The translations under genes were made by a program, and so were the position numbers. A stretch of DNA of 64,000 bases, taken from NCBI GenBank assembly GCA_003213515.1, contig QCMV01000005.1, positions 30,451-94,450 of the forward strand. The letters are read 5' to 3'. This DNA is from Pelagibacteraceae bacterium AG-422-N09 (GTDB taxonomy: Bacteria; Pseudomonadota; Alphaproteobacteria; Pelagibacterales; AG-422-B15). The notes beneath the pieces are model-generated. The model did not search any database, had not been told where the DNA came from, and was given only the letters and a program-made list of their open reading frames with translations. Positions 22,215 through 31,633 of the stretch are shown piece after piece; the stretch's first letter is position 1, and the number at the start of each line of letters is the position of its first letter.

Positions 22215-24039
22215 AATATCATCTCTTCTAATTTTTTTTCTTACACTCAGTTTGAATATAAGTTTAGCAGAAGATCAGATTTATAAATTTAAATCCAAAA
22301 ACACTAACTTTATTGGATCTGTAGCAAAAGAAAAAAATGGTTCAAAAACTATTTCTTTTGTCGGCATCCCCTTTGCAAAGCCTCCAGTTGATGATTTAAG
22401 ATGGAAAGCTCCAAGAGAATTAGATCTCATGCCTGATACATTTGAAGCTAATACCTTACCTAATCGTTGTATGCAAGTTAGTAATTTTTATGACTCAATG
22501 GATGGTATTGAGGGAGGTTCAATAATTGGATCTGAGGACTGTCTTTATTTGAATATTTATCTGTCAGAAAATGCATACAACAGTAAAAAGAAATTGCCAG
22601 TCATGTTTTGGATACACGGAGGTGGTAATACGTGGGGTTATTCAGCTTCAAACTTGTATACTTCAGGCGATTTCATAATGGAACATGATGTAATTTTAGT
22701 CACAACAAACTATAGATTAGGTCCTTTTGGATGGTTTGCCTTCAGCGGTCTAAATGAAGACTCAAATAATGAACTTGATCAAAGTGTAAATTTTGGAACT
22801 CTCGATATTATAAAATCACTTGAGTGGGTTAATGAGAATATTTCAAATTTTAATGGTGACCCAAATAACATTACCATATTTGGTGAGTCTGCTGGTGCAA
22901 GAAATGTAATTTCACTTATGACTTCACCTTTAAGTGAAAACTTATTTCAAAGAGGAATTTCTCAAAGTGGTTATCTCGGCTCAGACTCTTTAGACTTTGC
23001 AGAAAATAATGAAAGAGCGGGATCAAAAAGTTTATTAAGACACTTAATCAAATCAAAGAATACATCAATATCTGATGAGGAGATTTCAAATTTCATGAGC
23101 AATCAGATGCTTTCTGTTGACTTTTTGAGAACTGCAGATGCAAACGATATTATATCATATTATAGGCCAAGACCTGATGCAGCTGGATTAATTGATGTTC
23201 CAAATGTAATACCTGATGGAGTAGTAATCCCAAATAAGGGAATTTATGGAGCTTATAGGGATGGGGAAATGCACGATAAACGTATGATATTTGGTTCGAC
23301 ACGAGATGAAGATAAACTGTTTATGTTTATGAACGATGAATATGTAAATAGGCCATTATCTTTTTTAAGTCCAATCTCAGAATATCTTGATTTATATGTA
23401 AAACCCAAAGATCCAAAGTATTATGATATCTACGCTAAATACATGGCAGAGTCATGGAAGTATGGAGCAGTAGATCTACCTTCAAACTTTACATCAAATT
23501 ACAAAAAATCAAATGTATATGCTTATCGATTTGATTGGGATGAACAAAATGTTTATTTAGGTGTTGATCTACCCAATCTACTAGGCGCTGCACATGGAAT
23601 GGAGTTAGCGTTTATTTTTAAATCAGATGGTTTATTAGGCGAGAGCTCTGATGCGATAAATGATATAATGTATAATGAAAATAACAGGTCTACTGATTTA
23701 GAACTCTCCACGAAAATGGGACAATATTGGGTAAATTTTGCTTACGATGGGAATCCAAATAGCACCCCATATGATATGTCTACCGAGTGGAAACCATGGA
23801 ATAAATTAAATAACAACGAAAGGTTTATCGTATTTGACTCTGTTAACGATAAGGGCATTGCAATGTTTAATAATACTCTATCGGCTGACTCAATTCTTCA
23901 AGGAATATCAAGTGAGAGCATAACTATTGATCAAAAGTGCTATATAATTGATAAAATGTTTAATAGGACAACTCTTACTAATAAGGAAGTGGAAGAAATT
24001 TACAGAACCTTTATGAGCGGTAAGTGCACTAAGGTCTAA
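22195..24039 (+). CDS. Secreted type-B carboxylesterase
   Basis: Signal peptide; PVMFWIHGGGNTWG, ITIFGESAGARN; overlaps nnrD by 20 bp. Confidence 0.9.
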   Translation: MLQKVIKISSLLIFFLTLSLNISLAEDQIYKFKSKNTNFIGSVAKEKNGSKTISFVGIPFAKPPVDDLRWKAPRELDLMPDTFEANTLPNRCMQVSNFYDSMDGIEGGSIIGSEDCLYLNIYLSENAYNSKKKLPVMFWIHGGGNTWGYSASNLYTSGDFIMEHDVILVTTNYRLGPFGWFAFSGLNEDSNNELDQSVNFGTLDIIKSLEWVNENISNFNGDPNNITIFGESAGARNVISLMTSPLSENLFQRGISQSGYLGSDSLDFAENNERAGSKSLLRHLIKSKNTSISDEEISNFMSNQMLSVDFLRTADANDIISYYRPRPDAAGLIDVPNVIPDGVVIPNKGIYGAYRDGEMHDKRMIFGSTRDEDKLFMFMNDEYVNRPLSFLSPISEYLDLYVKPKDPKYYDIYAKYMAESWKYGAVDLPSNFTSNYKKSNVYAYRFDWDEQNVYLGVDLPNLLGAAHGMELAFIFKSDGLLGESSDAINDIMYNENNRSTDLELSTKMGQYWVNFAYDGNPNSTPYDMSTEWKPWNKLNNNERFIVFDSVNDKGIAMFNNTLSADSILQGISSESITIDQKCYIIDKMFNRTTLTNKEVEEIYRTFMSGKCTKV

Positions 24040-24254
24040 ATTTTATTTAGCTCAACTTTATAGTCATCCACGATAGTTATTTCCTGTATACCATCGATGT
24101 GCATCTGAAATTTCTTATATTCTTCTTTTTCTTTCACTTTTTCTCGAGCTTCTTTTTCATCTTTCGCACAGACAAAGATATTAGTATGTCCTTCATAAAA
24201 GCCATCTGAAATATTGGGATCATAAAAACCTGTATGGACTTGAAACAATTTCAT
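24036..24254 (-). CDS. Conserved small protein of unknown function (possibly DUF1543-like)
   Basis: 72 aa ORF in a tightly packed slot, convergent 4-bp overlap with upstream gene. Confidence 0.55.
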   Translation of the reverse strand: MKLFQVHTGFYDPNISDGFYEGHTNIFVCAKDEKEAREKVKEKEEYKKFQMHIDGIQEITIVDDYKVELNKI

Positions 24255-24273
24255 ATTATTTAATAATTAGATC

Positions 24274-24408
24274 ATGAAAAAAGAAAACTTGCCATCTAAA
24301 ATATGCCCAGTTTGTAATCGCCCTTTCAACTGGAGAAAAAAATGGAGGTTGAACTGGGATAGAGTAATATACTGTTCAAAAAAGTGTGCTGGAATAAAAA
24401 AGGCTTAA
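24274..24408 (+). CDS. DUF2256-like small zinc-binding protein (44 aa; below ORF-track cutoff)
   Basis: Translation MKKENLPSKICPVCNRPFNWRKKWRLNWDRVIYCSKKCAGIKKA with CPVC...YCSKKC motif. Confidence 0.85.
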   Translation: MKKENLPSKICPVCNRPFNWRKKWRLNWDRVIYCSKKCAGIKKA

Positions 24409-25346
24409 ACGATATTTCTTTTTTTGCCTTTATAAAAAGAATTTATATTTTTTACTAATTGATTGATTGCTTTTTGCAAGGTTTCATTTGATGCCCATGC
24501 GGTATGGGGTGTCCAAATGAAATTTGCTTCATTTAATATGCTATAATAAGGGTGAGACTTTTTTGGAGGTTCACTAGTTGTGACATCAACTCCAGATCCT
24601 GCAATGATTTTTTGTTTTAATGCTTTTGCTAGATCATTTTCATTAACTATGCCTCCCCTGGCAGTATTAATTAAGATCATATTTTTTTTCATTATTTTTA
24701 ATTCTTTAATTGTTATCAGGTCTTTTGTTTTCTCATTCAAGGGGCAATGAATAGATAAGTAATCAAGAGATGATAAGAATTTTAAAAATTGTGTTTTTTT
24801 ATAATTTCTTACTGAAAAATAGTTAATATTCATTCCAAATGCTTTAGCTGTTCTGCCAACTTTCATGCCGATTGAACCTTTTCCAATTATGCCCAATTTT
24901 TTGCCATGTAGATCATTTATTTCTCTGCTAAGTAATGCAAACACCTTTCTTTTTTGCCAAAGTTTCTTGTCTATATCTTTCTCGAGACCTTTAATATTTT
25001 TAGATAGTGCAAGCATGAGAGTTAAAACGTGTTCAGCAACCGAAATAGAAGCATAGTTTCTAAGATTGCATATAGAGATATTGTGTTTTCTGCAGTACTC
25101 TAAGTCTATTATATTCGTTCCCGTTGCAGTTATCGCAATTAGTTCTAAATTGTTTGCATTAGATAAATTATTTCTATTCAGTTCAATTTTGTTGGTAACA
25201 ACTATATGTGCTTTCTCAATCCTTTTTTTGACTTCCTTCACCTTTGTAAAATTATGGTTTTTCCACTTGTGATTAAAATCAAGTTTTGGAAATATAATAT
25301 TAGAAGGAAAAGTGGACCTATCTAAAAATACAATATTTTTTCTCAT
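24405..25346 (-). CDS. D-isomer-specific 2-hydroxyacid dehydrogenase family protein
   Basis: KKLGIIGKGSIGMKVGRTAKAFGM Rossmann motif; NTARGGIVNENDLAKAL; PHTAW. Confidence 0.93.
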   Translation of the reverse strand: MRKNIVFLDRSTFPSNIIFPKLDFNHKWKNHNFTKVKEVKKRIEKAHIVVTNKIELNRNNLSNANNLELIAITATGTNIIDLEYCRKHNISICNLRNYASISVAEHVLTLMLALSKNIKGLEKDIDKKLWQKRKVFALLSREINDLHGKKLGIIGKGSIGMKVGRTAKAFGMNINYFSVRNYKKTQFLKFLSSLDYLSIHCPLNEKTKDLITIKELKIMKKNMILINTARGGIVNENDLAKALKQKIIAGSGVDVTTSEPPKKSHPYYSILNEANFIWTPHTAWASNETLQKAINQLVKNINSFYKGKKRNIV

Positions 25347-25389
25347 GATTAACGGTCAAAACTATAGCATCAAATTGTAATATTTTACT

Positions 25390-25481
25390 GTAAACATCTA
25401 AAAAATAGTCTATTTTGCATTTTTTATTATTCACGGATATGGTGGAATTGGTACACACGCTGGTTTTAGGTACCAGTGAGG
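25390..25481 (+). repeat. Left copy of 92-bp direct repeat: tRNA-Leu upstream region plus 5' half of tRNA-Leu
   Basis: Ungapped alignment to 27928-28019 with shared AATAGTCTATTTTGCATTTT and TGGAATTGGTA-ACACGCTGGTTTTAGGTACCAGTGAGG. Confidence 0.95.
25433..25481 (+). pseudogene. Truncated tRNA-Leu(UAG) 5' fragment
   Basis: ACGGATATGGTGGAATTGGTACACACGCTGGTTTTAGGTACCAGTGAGG matches intact tRNA at 27971; variable arm, T-arm and 3' acceptor missing; first acceptor G changed to A. Confidence 0.93.
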
Positions 25482-25563
25482 GTAAACAACACAAATAGAT
25501 TCATTTCAATTGCTTAGCGCTTCTTTTTAATAGGATTAGCTCCGATTAGTACCATTATAGTAC

Positions 25564-25614
25564 CACTTCATGATTAAATATTAATGATTTGTGGGGTATG
25601 ATAATGTATGAAAA
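25564..25614 (+). repeat. Leader repeat copy 1, upstream of MORN cluster
   Basis: 51-bp ungapped match to 27268-27318: CACTTCATGATTAAATA...GGGGTATGAT...TATGAAAA. Confidence 0.85.
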
Positions 25615-25817
25615 ATAATCTTCTTCTAACGCTATTATTGATTTTACTTACGCCACACTTATTGCTAGCTGATGAAAAACATTTTAACGGGGAATCTGAG
25701 TTAACATACAAGTGTGGTGACGAAGGATATATATTAATAACCTACAAAAAAAATGAGATTAACTTAGATAAATATGATTCCAATGAAACCGATGTTCAAT
25801 TTCTGGGTGATTTGTAA
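25608..25817 (+). CDS. Small exported hypothetical protein
   Basis: 69 aa, signal peptide MKNNLLLTLLLILLTPHLLLADE; TAATG overlap with next ORF. Confidence 0.6.
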   Translation: MKNNLLLTLLLILLTPHLLLADEKHFNGESELTYKCGDEGYILITYKKNEINLDKYDSNETDVQFLGDL

Positions 25818-25831
25818 TGTATGATTGCAGT

Positions 25832-27232
25832 ATGAAAGATTATATTTCAATTGCTGTAATAATATTTTTATCACTCATACTTATTTCATGCGACTTATTA
25901 CCTTCATATACTGGAAGTAAAACTTATGAGGATGGATCTGAGTACATTGGTGAATTTAGTTACGGAAAGAGAGATGGAGCTGGGAAGATGACTTATGCAG
26001 ATGGTAAAGTTTATACTGGTGAATGGAAAGATGATAAGAGAAGCGGCATGGGAACCTCAATACTTTTTGATGGAACAACTTATGAGGGTGAATTTTATGA
26101 TGACGAAGCCCACGGCCAAGGCAAAATCACAATGCTTGATGGAAAAATTATCGTTGGTGAGTTTAAAGATGGTTTATTAAACGGCCAAGGTAAAGAAACG
26201 CAACCTGATGGAGCAACTTATGAAGGCGAATTTCGAGATGGAATTCCTAACGGTCAAGGCAAAGCTACGTACTCTGATGGAGCAACTTATGAAGGCGAAT
26301 TTCGAGATGGAATCCCTAACGGTCAAGGCAAAGCTACGTACTCTGATGGATTAACTTATGAAGGTGAATTCCGAGATGGAACCCCTAACGGCCAGGGTAA
26401 AGGGACGTACTCTGATGGATCAACTTATGAAGGTGAATTCCGAGATGGAACCCCTAACGGCTTGGGAAAAGGGACGTATTCTGATGGATCAATTTATGAA
26501 GGTGAATGGAAAGATGGCTTAATGCATGGTACAGGAGAAATGCACTATCCGTTCTATGGTGGAGGAGGTTTTTACATTGGTGAATTCCAAAATAATTTTA
26601 GGAATGGCCAAGGATCTATGACATACGGTAAGGAACATCAAATGAAATCATATGTTGGCGCATGGAAAGATGACGAACCTAGTGGCCAAGGAATAATTAC
26701 GCATTCAGATGGACATTCGTACGAAGGAGATTTCATTAATGGAAAGCCTAATGGTCAAGGTAAAATGACGTACACCGATGGAACAACTTATGAAGGTGAA
26801 TGGAAAGATGGAGTCCCTAACGGCCAGGGTAGAGAAACGCGTCCTGATGGAGCAATCTACGTGGGGGAATGGGAGGATGGTGAATTGAAATATGTGAAAT
26901 ATTCAACTGATCTAATAAAGCAAGAAAATATTATAAAGGCTCAATTAATGGAATGCTGGTCTATTCCGATTGGAATCCCATATGATGAAACAATGGTTGT
27001 TGAAGTGTTATTAAGTTTTAACGCGGATGGAACCTTCTCAAAATCACCTGAAATTGTAGATATTGAAAGAATGAATAATCCAAAAGAAAAATACTATCGT
27101 GTTCTAGCAGAAAGTGCTCTCAGAGCTTTAAATAGGTGCGAAAATATTGGAATTAAAGGCTTAAATACTGAACTCTATGAAACGTGGAAAAATTTACAGG
27201 TTAATTTTGACCCTAGAGAAATATTAAAGTGA
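25832..27232 (+). CDS. MORN-repeat lipoprotein with TolA-like C-terminal domain (ORF opens at 25817; ATG at 25832 preferred)
   Basis: Lipobox-like LILISC; many TYEGEFRDGxPNGQGKxTYSDG repeats; C-terminal AQLMECWSIPIG...ALRALNRC...WKNLQVNFDPREIL resembles TolA C-terminal domain. Confidence 0.85.
   Translation: MKDYISIAVIIFLSLILISCDLLPSYTGSKTYEDGSEYIGEFSYGKRDGAGKMTYADGKVYTGEWKDDKRSGMGTSILFDGTTYEGEFYDDEAHGQGKITMLDGKIIVGEFKDGLLNGQGKETQPDGATYEGEFRDGIPNGQGKATYSDGATYEGEFRDGIPNGQGKATYSDGLTYEGEFRDGTPNGQGKGTYSDGSTYEGEFRDGTPNGLGKGTYSDGSIYEGEWKDGLMHGTGEMHYPFYGGGGFYIGEFQNNFRNGQGSMTYGKEHQMKSYVGAWKDDEPSGQGIITHSDGHSYEGDFINGKPNGQGKMTYTDGTTYEGEWKDGVPNGQGRETRPDGAIYVGEWEDGELKYVKYSTDLIKQENIIKAQLMECWSIPIGIPYDETMVVEVLLSFNADGTFSKSPEIVDIERMNNPKEKYYRVLAESALRALNRCENIGIKGLNTELYETWKNLQVNFDPREILK
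26207..26505 (+). repeat. Tandem 69-bp (23-aa) near-identical MORN units inside the CDS
   Basis: Units begin at 26207, 26276, 26345, 26414, with a fifth diverging from 26483; all start GATGGA and keep a 69-bp period. Confidence 0.93.
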
Positions 27233-27267
27233 ATACCTTTTTTAACATGTATTGATCAATTTATTGA

Positions 27268-27318
27268 CACTTCATGATTAAATAATCACGAATTACGGGG
27301 TATGATTGATTATGAAAA
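27268..27318 (+). repeat. Leader repeat copy 2, upstream of second MORN gene
   Basis: Ungapped match to 25564-25614. Confidence 0.85.
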
Positions 27319-27833
27319 TTACATTATTCTTAAGTTTGTTCTTTTTCTTTATTACAAACGTATATAGCGATGAATGTATTAGTGGCAATTGTACTGATGG
27401 ATTTGGAACTTATGTCTGGGATAATGGAGATCGATATGTTGGCGAAAGTGTAAATAATTTGAGTCATGGATTAGGCACATACTACTACTCCAATGGCAAT
27501 CAATATACTGGTGAATGGATTAACAACTTAATACATGGAAATGGAACTTTTACATGGCGTTCTGGTGAATTTGCAGGCGATAAATATATTGGCCAATGGT
27601 TCAATGATAAAAAGCAAGGAAACGGTGCATACTATTTCAGTAATGGCGATATCTTAGTTGGTGAGTGGCGAGATGATCAAGCTAGTGGGGATGGAGCAAT
27701 AATATATGAAAATGGAGATGTATATGTAGGTGAGTTCAAAAATAGTTTAAAGCATGGACAAGGAAAAGCATTTTATAATGATGGATCCTTATTTCACAAT
27801 GGTAAATGGCAAAATGGTGAGCCAATTGAATGA
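27312..27833 (+). CDS. Exported MORN-repeat protein (ORF opens at 27306)
   Basis: Signal peptide MKITLFLSLFFFFITNVYSDE; repeated GDxYVGExxNxxxHGxGTYYYSNG. Confidence 0.88.
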   Translation: MKITLFLSLFFFFITNVYSDECISGNCTDGFGTYVWDNGDRYVGESVNNLSHGLGTYYYSNGNQYTGEWINNLIHGNGTFTWRSGEFAGDKYIGQWFNDKKQGNGAYYFSNGDILVGEWRDDQASGDGAIIYENGDVYVGEFKNSLKHGQGKAFYNDGSLFHNGKWQNGEPIE

Positions 27834-27927
27834 CTCTATACTGACATAATAAAGCGGTACCACCATAGTACAAAAGGATGAAGAAAAACCACTTAAACCA
27901 AAACCTTAGCTAGATAAAAAAATAGAT

Positions 27928-28019
27928 GTAAACTGTTGAGAAATAGTCTATTTTGCATTTTCTATTAATCGCGGATATGGTGGAATTGGTAGACACGCTG
28001 GTTTTAGGTACCAGTGAGG
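27928..28019 (+). repeat. Right copy of 92-bp direct repeat (tRNA-Leu upstream region plus 5' half)
   Basis: See 25390-25481. Confidence 0.95.
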
Positions 28020-28055
28020 CAACTCATGGGGGTTCGAGTCCCTCTATCCGCACCA
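27971..28055 (+). tRNA. tRNA-Leu (anticodon UAG)
   Basis: Acceptor GCGGATA/TATCCGC, CCA encoded, anticodon loop TTTAGGT, variable arm, T-loop TTCGAGT. Confidence 0.97.
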
Positions 28056-28076
28056 ATTTGTTAGTAAGAAGATAAT

Positions 28077-29492
28077 ATGAGTTATAAAGAAGTATTAAAT
28101 AAAGGTTTGAAAAGAGCTTATGAGTTCACTATTGCATCTACAGATTTTAACACAAAGCTAGAGTCAAAAATTGAGGAAGTAAAAAAATCAGTAAAAATTG
28201 ACGGCTTTAGACCAGGTAAAGTTCCAAATAATATTATTATGCAAAAACATGGTGATGCGATTAACAATGAAGTTTTGAATGCTGTAATAAATGAAAATGT
28301 CTCAAAAATAATACAAGAAGGAAAGCATCGTCCCGTTTCTCAACCGAAGGTTGATTACAAAGATAAGAAACAAGAAAAAAAAGATGTTGATAAAACGTTT
28401 AAAATTGAGTTTGAAGTTTTTCCTGAAATAAAATTAGCCGATTTTAGTAAAATCGAAATCGAGTCAACTTCGGTAAAGCTTGATAAAAAAGAAATTGATA
28501 AACGAATAGACTTAATTGCCAAATCTCAAAGAACATATAAAGAGCAAGGTAGTGATTATAAAGCTAAGAAAGAGGACTCTGTCTTATTAGATTATGAAGG
28601 AACCATCGATGGTAAGAATTTTGATGGAGGTAAAGCAGAAAGTCAGACAATTGTAATTGGCTCTGGACGATACATTAAGGATTTAGAAGATGGCCTTGTG
28701 GGCCTAAAGAATGGAGACAGCAAAAAGATAAACGTCAAGTTTCCTGCAGATTATACAGCAAAAGAGTTACAAAATGCTGATGCTGTGTTTGATTGCAATA
28801 TTAAAAAAATAAGTTCACCCGTTGAGTCAAAGGTAGATGATGAATTGGCAAAATCAATGGGTGCAACTGATTTAAAGGATCTAAAAAGTAAGGTCGAAAA
28901 TCAAATGCAAAGTGAGTACTCAGATCTAACAAAAAATCTTGATAAAAAAGTACTTTTTGAAAAGCTCCAGTCAGCGCACAAATTTGAGTTACCTGAAGAT
29001 CTTATAAATGTTGAATTTCAGAACTTATCTACAAATTATTTAAATTCACAAAGTCCATCATCAATTGATCATCAAAAGGAAATCAAAGATAAAAAATTGA
29101 CTTCTGATAATGAGGCTAAATTTATGGAAGATGCAAAAAATAGAATTGAACTGGGCTTAATTCTTCAAGAGGTTGGGAAAGTAAATGAAATCTCAGTGAC
29201 GCCAGAGGAGATGAATAAAGCCCTTTTTGAATATGCAAGCAATTTTAAAGGACAAGAACAAAAAGTGATTGATTATTATAGAAATAATCAGGATGCAGCG
29301 ATGCAACTTCAAGCTCCTTTATATGAAAATAAAATTGTAGACTTTATACTTTCGAAGGTTAAATTGAAAAAAAAGGATGTTGATGTTGATTCGTTCATCA
29401 AAATGTATAATAACGTCAATTCGGTTGAAAAGACTGAAGTGAAGAAAAAAACGGCAAAGAAAAAGACAGTTAAGAAAAAAACTAAAAAATAA
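28077..29492 (+). CDS. tig: Trigger factor with Lys-rich C-terminal tail
   Basis: [18 protein letters not shown]-type PPIase region; upstream of clpP-clpX-lon. Confidence 0.95.
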   Translation: MSYKEVLNKGLKRAYEFTIASTDFNTKLESKIEEVKKSVKIDGFRPGKVPNNIIMQKHGDAINNEVLNAVINENVSKIIQEGKHRPVSQPKVDYKDKKQEKKDVDKTFKIEFEVFPEIKLADFSKIEIESTSVKLDKKEIDKRIDLIAKSQRTYKEQGSDYKAKKEDSVLLDYEGTIDGKNFDGGKAESQTIVIGSGRYIKDLEDGLVGLKNGDSKKINVKFPADYTAKELQNADAVFDCNIKKISSPVESKVDDELAKSMGATDLKDLKSKVENQMQSEYSDLTKNLDKKVLFEKLQSAHKFELPEDLINVEFQNLSTNYLNSQSPSSIDHQKEIKDKKLTSDNEAKFMEDAKNRIELGLILQEVGKVNEISVTPEEMNKALFEYASNFKGQEQKVIDYYRNNQDAAMQLQAPLYENKIVDFILSKVKLKKKDVDVDSFIKMYNNVNSVEKTEVKKKTAKKKTVKKKTKK

Positions 29493-29494
29493 AA

Positions 29495-30118
29495 ATGATT
29501 GATAATAAAATTTTTGATCAATTGGTTCCAATGGTCGTTGAACAGACGGGAAGAGGGGAGCGTGCTTTTGATATTTATTCAAGATTATTAAAGGAAAGAA
29601 TAATATTTTTAGTTGGGCCAGTTAACGATCACATGGCCTCTTTAGTTTCAGCTCAGCTTTTGTTTCTTGAATCTGAAAATCCCGAAAAAGAGATATCACT
29701 ATATATAAATTCACCTGGAGGAGTTGTAAGCGATGGATTGGCAATTTATGACACAATGCAATTCATACAGTCTCCAGTCTCAACTCTTTGTTTTGGACAG
29801 GCTGCTTCAATGGGCTCATTCTTACTTGCAGCAGGTGAAAAAGGAAAAAGATATGCTTTACCTAATAGCCGCATAATGGTGCACCAGCCATCTGCTGGCT
29901 TTCAAGGTCAAGCAACTGATATAGAAATTCATGCGAAAGAGGTTTTGGCCATGAAAGCAAATTTAAACAAAATATACGCAAAACATACAGGCCAACCCGT
30001 TGAAGCAATTGAGGAGGCGCTTGAAAGAGATAACTTTATGTCACCAGAAGAGGCTCAGAAATTTGGCATAATTGATAGTATTCAGGAAAAAAGAGTTGAG
30101 CCAAAAACTGAGAAATAG
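29495..30118 (+). CDS. clpP: ATP-dependent Clp protease proteolytic subunit
   Basis: [14 protein letters not shown] and MVHQPSAG catalytic motifs. Confidence 0.98.
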   Translation: MIDNKIFDQLVPMVVEQTGRGERAFDIYSRLLKERIIFLVGPVNDHMASLVSAQLLFLESENPEKEISLYINSPGGVVSDGLAIYDTMQFIQSPVSTLCFGQAASMGSFLLAAGEKGKRYALPNSRIMVHQPSAGFQGQATDIEIHAKEVLAMKANLNKIYAKHTGQPVEAIEEALERDNFMSPEEAQKFGIIDSIQEKRVEPKTEK

Positions 30119-30239
30119 CCTCAAATAGTCAATTTAATCCACTGTTTATAAACACTTTTTTTTAAAATTAATTGTTTTTTTTCCACATAAATGTTTTTCT
30201 TAATAATTATTGATTCGCAGATTGTTAAAAAATTGAATT

Positions 30240-31508
30240 ATGGGTGAAAATAACAACGATAGTAAAAGCAAGAACACTCTCTATTGCTCTTTTTGCGGTA
30301 AGAGTCAGCATGAAGTAAAGAAGTTGATTGCAGGACCAACTGTATTCATTTGTGATGAGTGCGTTGAGTTATGTAACGATATCATTCAAGAAGAGAATAA
30401 GGAGAATAAGGCAAAATCATCAAGTAGAATTCCAACTCCTAAAGAAATCTGTGCAACTTTAGATGACTTTGTAATAGGACAAAAAGATGCCAAGTACAAT
30501 TTGTCTGTAGCTGTGCACAATCATTATAAAAGAATTGAGCATTCCAATTTCAAGTCAGATGTAGAGTTATCGAAATCAAACATTCTTTTAATTGGACCTA
30601 CAGGATGTGGTAAAACTTTATTAGCGCAAACCTTAGCACGTATCTTAGATGTGCCATTTACAATGGCTGACGCAACAACTCTCACTGAGGCCGGTTATGT
30701 TGGTGAAGATGTTGAGAATATCATTTTAAAATTATTACAGGCATCTGACTATAATGTTGAAAGGGCGCAGAGAGGCATTGTTTATATTGATGAAATTGAC
30801 AAAGTTAGCAGAAAATCTGAAAACCCATCAATTACAAGAGATGTTTCAGGTGAGGGTGTTCAACAAGCATTACTTAAAATAATGGAAGGAACAGTTGCTA
30901 GCGTACCACCACAAGGTGGAAGAAAACATCCGCAGCAAGAATTTTTACAAGTAGATACTACAAATATTTTATTTATATGTGGTGGGGCTTTTTCTGGGTT
31001 AGATAAAATTATCAACAAAAGATCAAAAGGGTCAGGTATTGGATTTCAAGCAAATGTGAAAAGTTATGAAGAGAAATCTGGTGGTAATAGTTTAAAACAT
31101 TTAGAGCCTGAAGATTTATTAAGTTATGGGCTAATACCAGAGTTCGTTGGAAGATTACCTATTGTCACAACTCTCACAGACTTAGACGAAGAGTCATTAG
31201 TAAAAATTCTTCAAGAGCCTAAAAATGCACTGGTAAAACAATACCAAACATTATTTAACATGGAAGATGTTAATCTAATACTTTCAAATGAAGCTCTCAG
31301 TGTTATCGCAAAAAAAGCAATTGAGAGAAAAACTGGCGCAAGAGGACTTAGGTCTATACTAGAGAGTATCTTGCTCGATACTATGTTTGAATTACCATCC
31401 CTTGAGGGTGTTGAAGAGGTTGTGATTAATGCTGAAGTTGCAGAAGGCCGTGCTCGTCCGCTCTACACTTACACAGACGGCAAAAAAGCTTCAGAAACAA
31501 GCGCTTAG
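30240..31508 (+). CDS. clpX: ATP-dependent Clp protease ATP-binding subunit
   Basis: Zinc-binding N-domain [23 protein letters not shown]. Confidence 0.98.
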   Translation: MGENNNDSKSKNTLYCSFCGKSQHEVKKLIAGPTVFICDECVELCNDIIQEENKENKAKSSSRIPTPKEICATLDDFVIGQKDAKYNLSVAVHNHYKRIEHSNFKSDVELSKSNILLIGPTGCGKTLLAQTLARILDVPFTMADATTLTEAGYVGEDVENIILKLLQASDYNVERAQRGIVYIDEIDKVSRKSENPSITRDVSGEGVQQALLKIMEGTVASVPPQGGRKHPQQEFLQVDTTNILFICGGAFSGLDKIINKRSKGSGIGFQANVKSYEEKSGGNSLKHLEPEDLLSYGLIPEFVGRLPIVTTLTDLDEESLVKILQEPKNALVKQYQTLFNMEDVNLILSNEALSVIAKKAIERKTGARGLRSILESILLDTMFELPSLEGVEEVVINAEVAEGRARPLYTYTDGKKASETSA

Positions 31509-31633
31509 CCCGCAAATCTTTTATTCCTTGAAAATTAGGAATTTATACACATTTAAAGAGTAGTAAGAAAATAAATAACTTTACTAGTTTTAGTATTGGT
31601 CATTTTATTAATAAAAGGATTATCGAGTCGAAT

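Noticed and set aside
26207-26505. Regular 69-bp repeats considered as a CRISPR-like or satellite array
   Set aside because: Repeats are contiguous, in frame and encode MORN units; there are no unique spacers and no cas genes.
29420-29492. Lys-rich trigger-factor tail ([16 protein letters not shown]) as a novel domain
   Set aside because: Low-complexity basic tails are common on alphaproteobacterial trigger factors.
31523-31542. ATTCCT...AGGAAT hairpin between clpX and lon
   Set aside because: Short 6-bp AT-rich stem, no following T run; not a convincing terminator or riboregulator.
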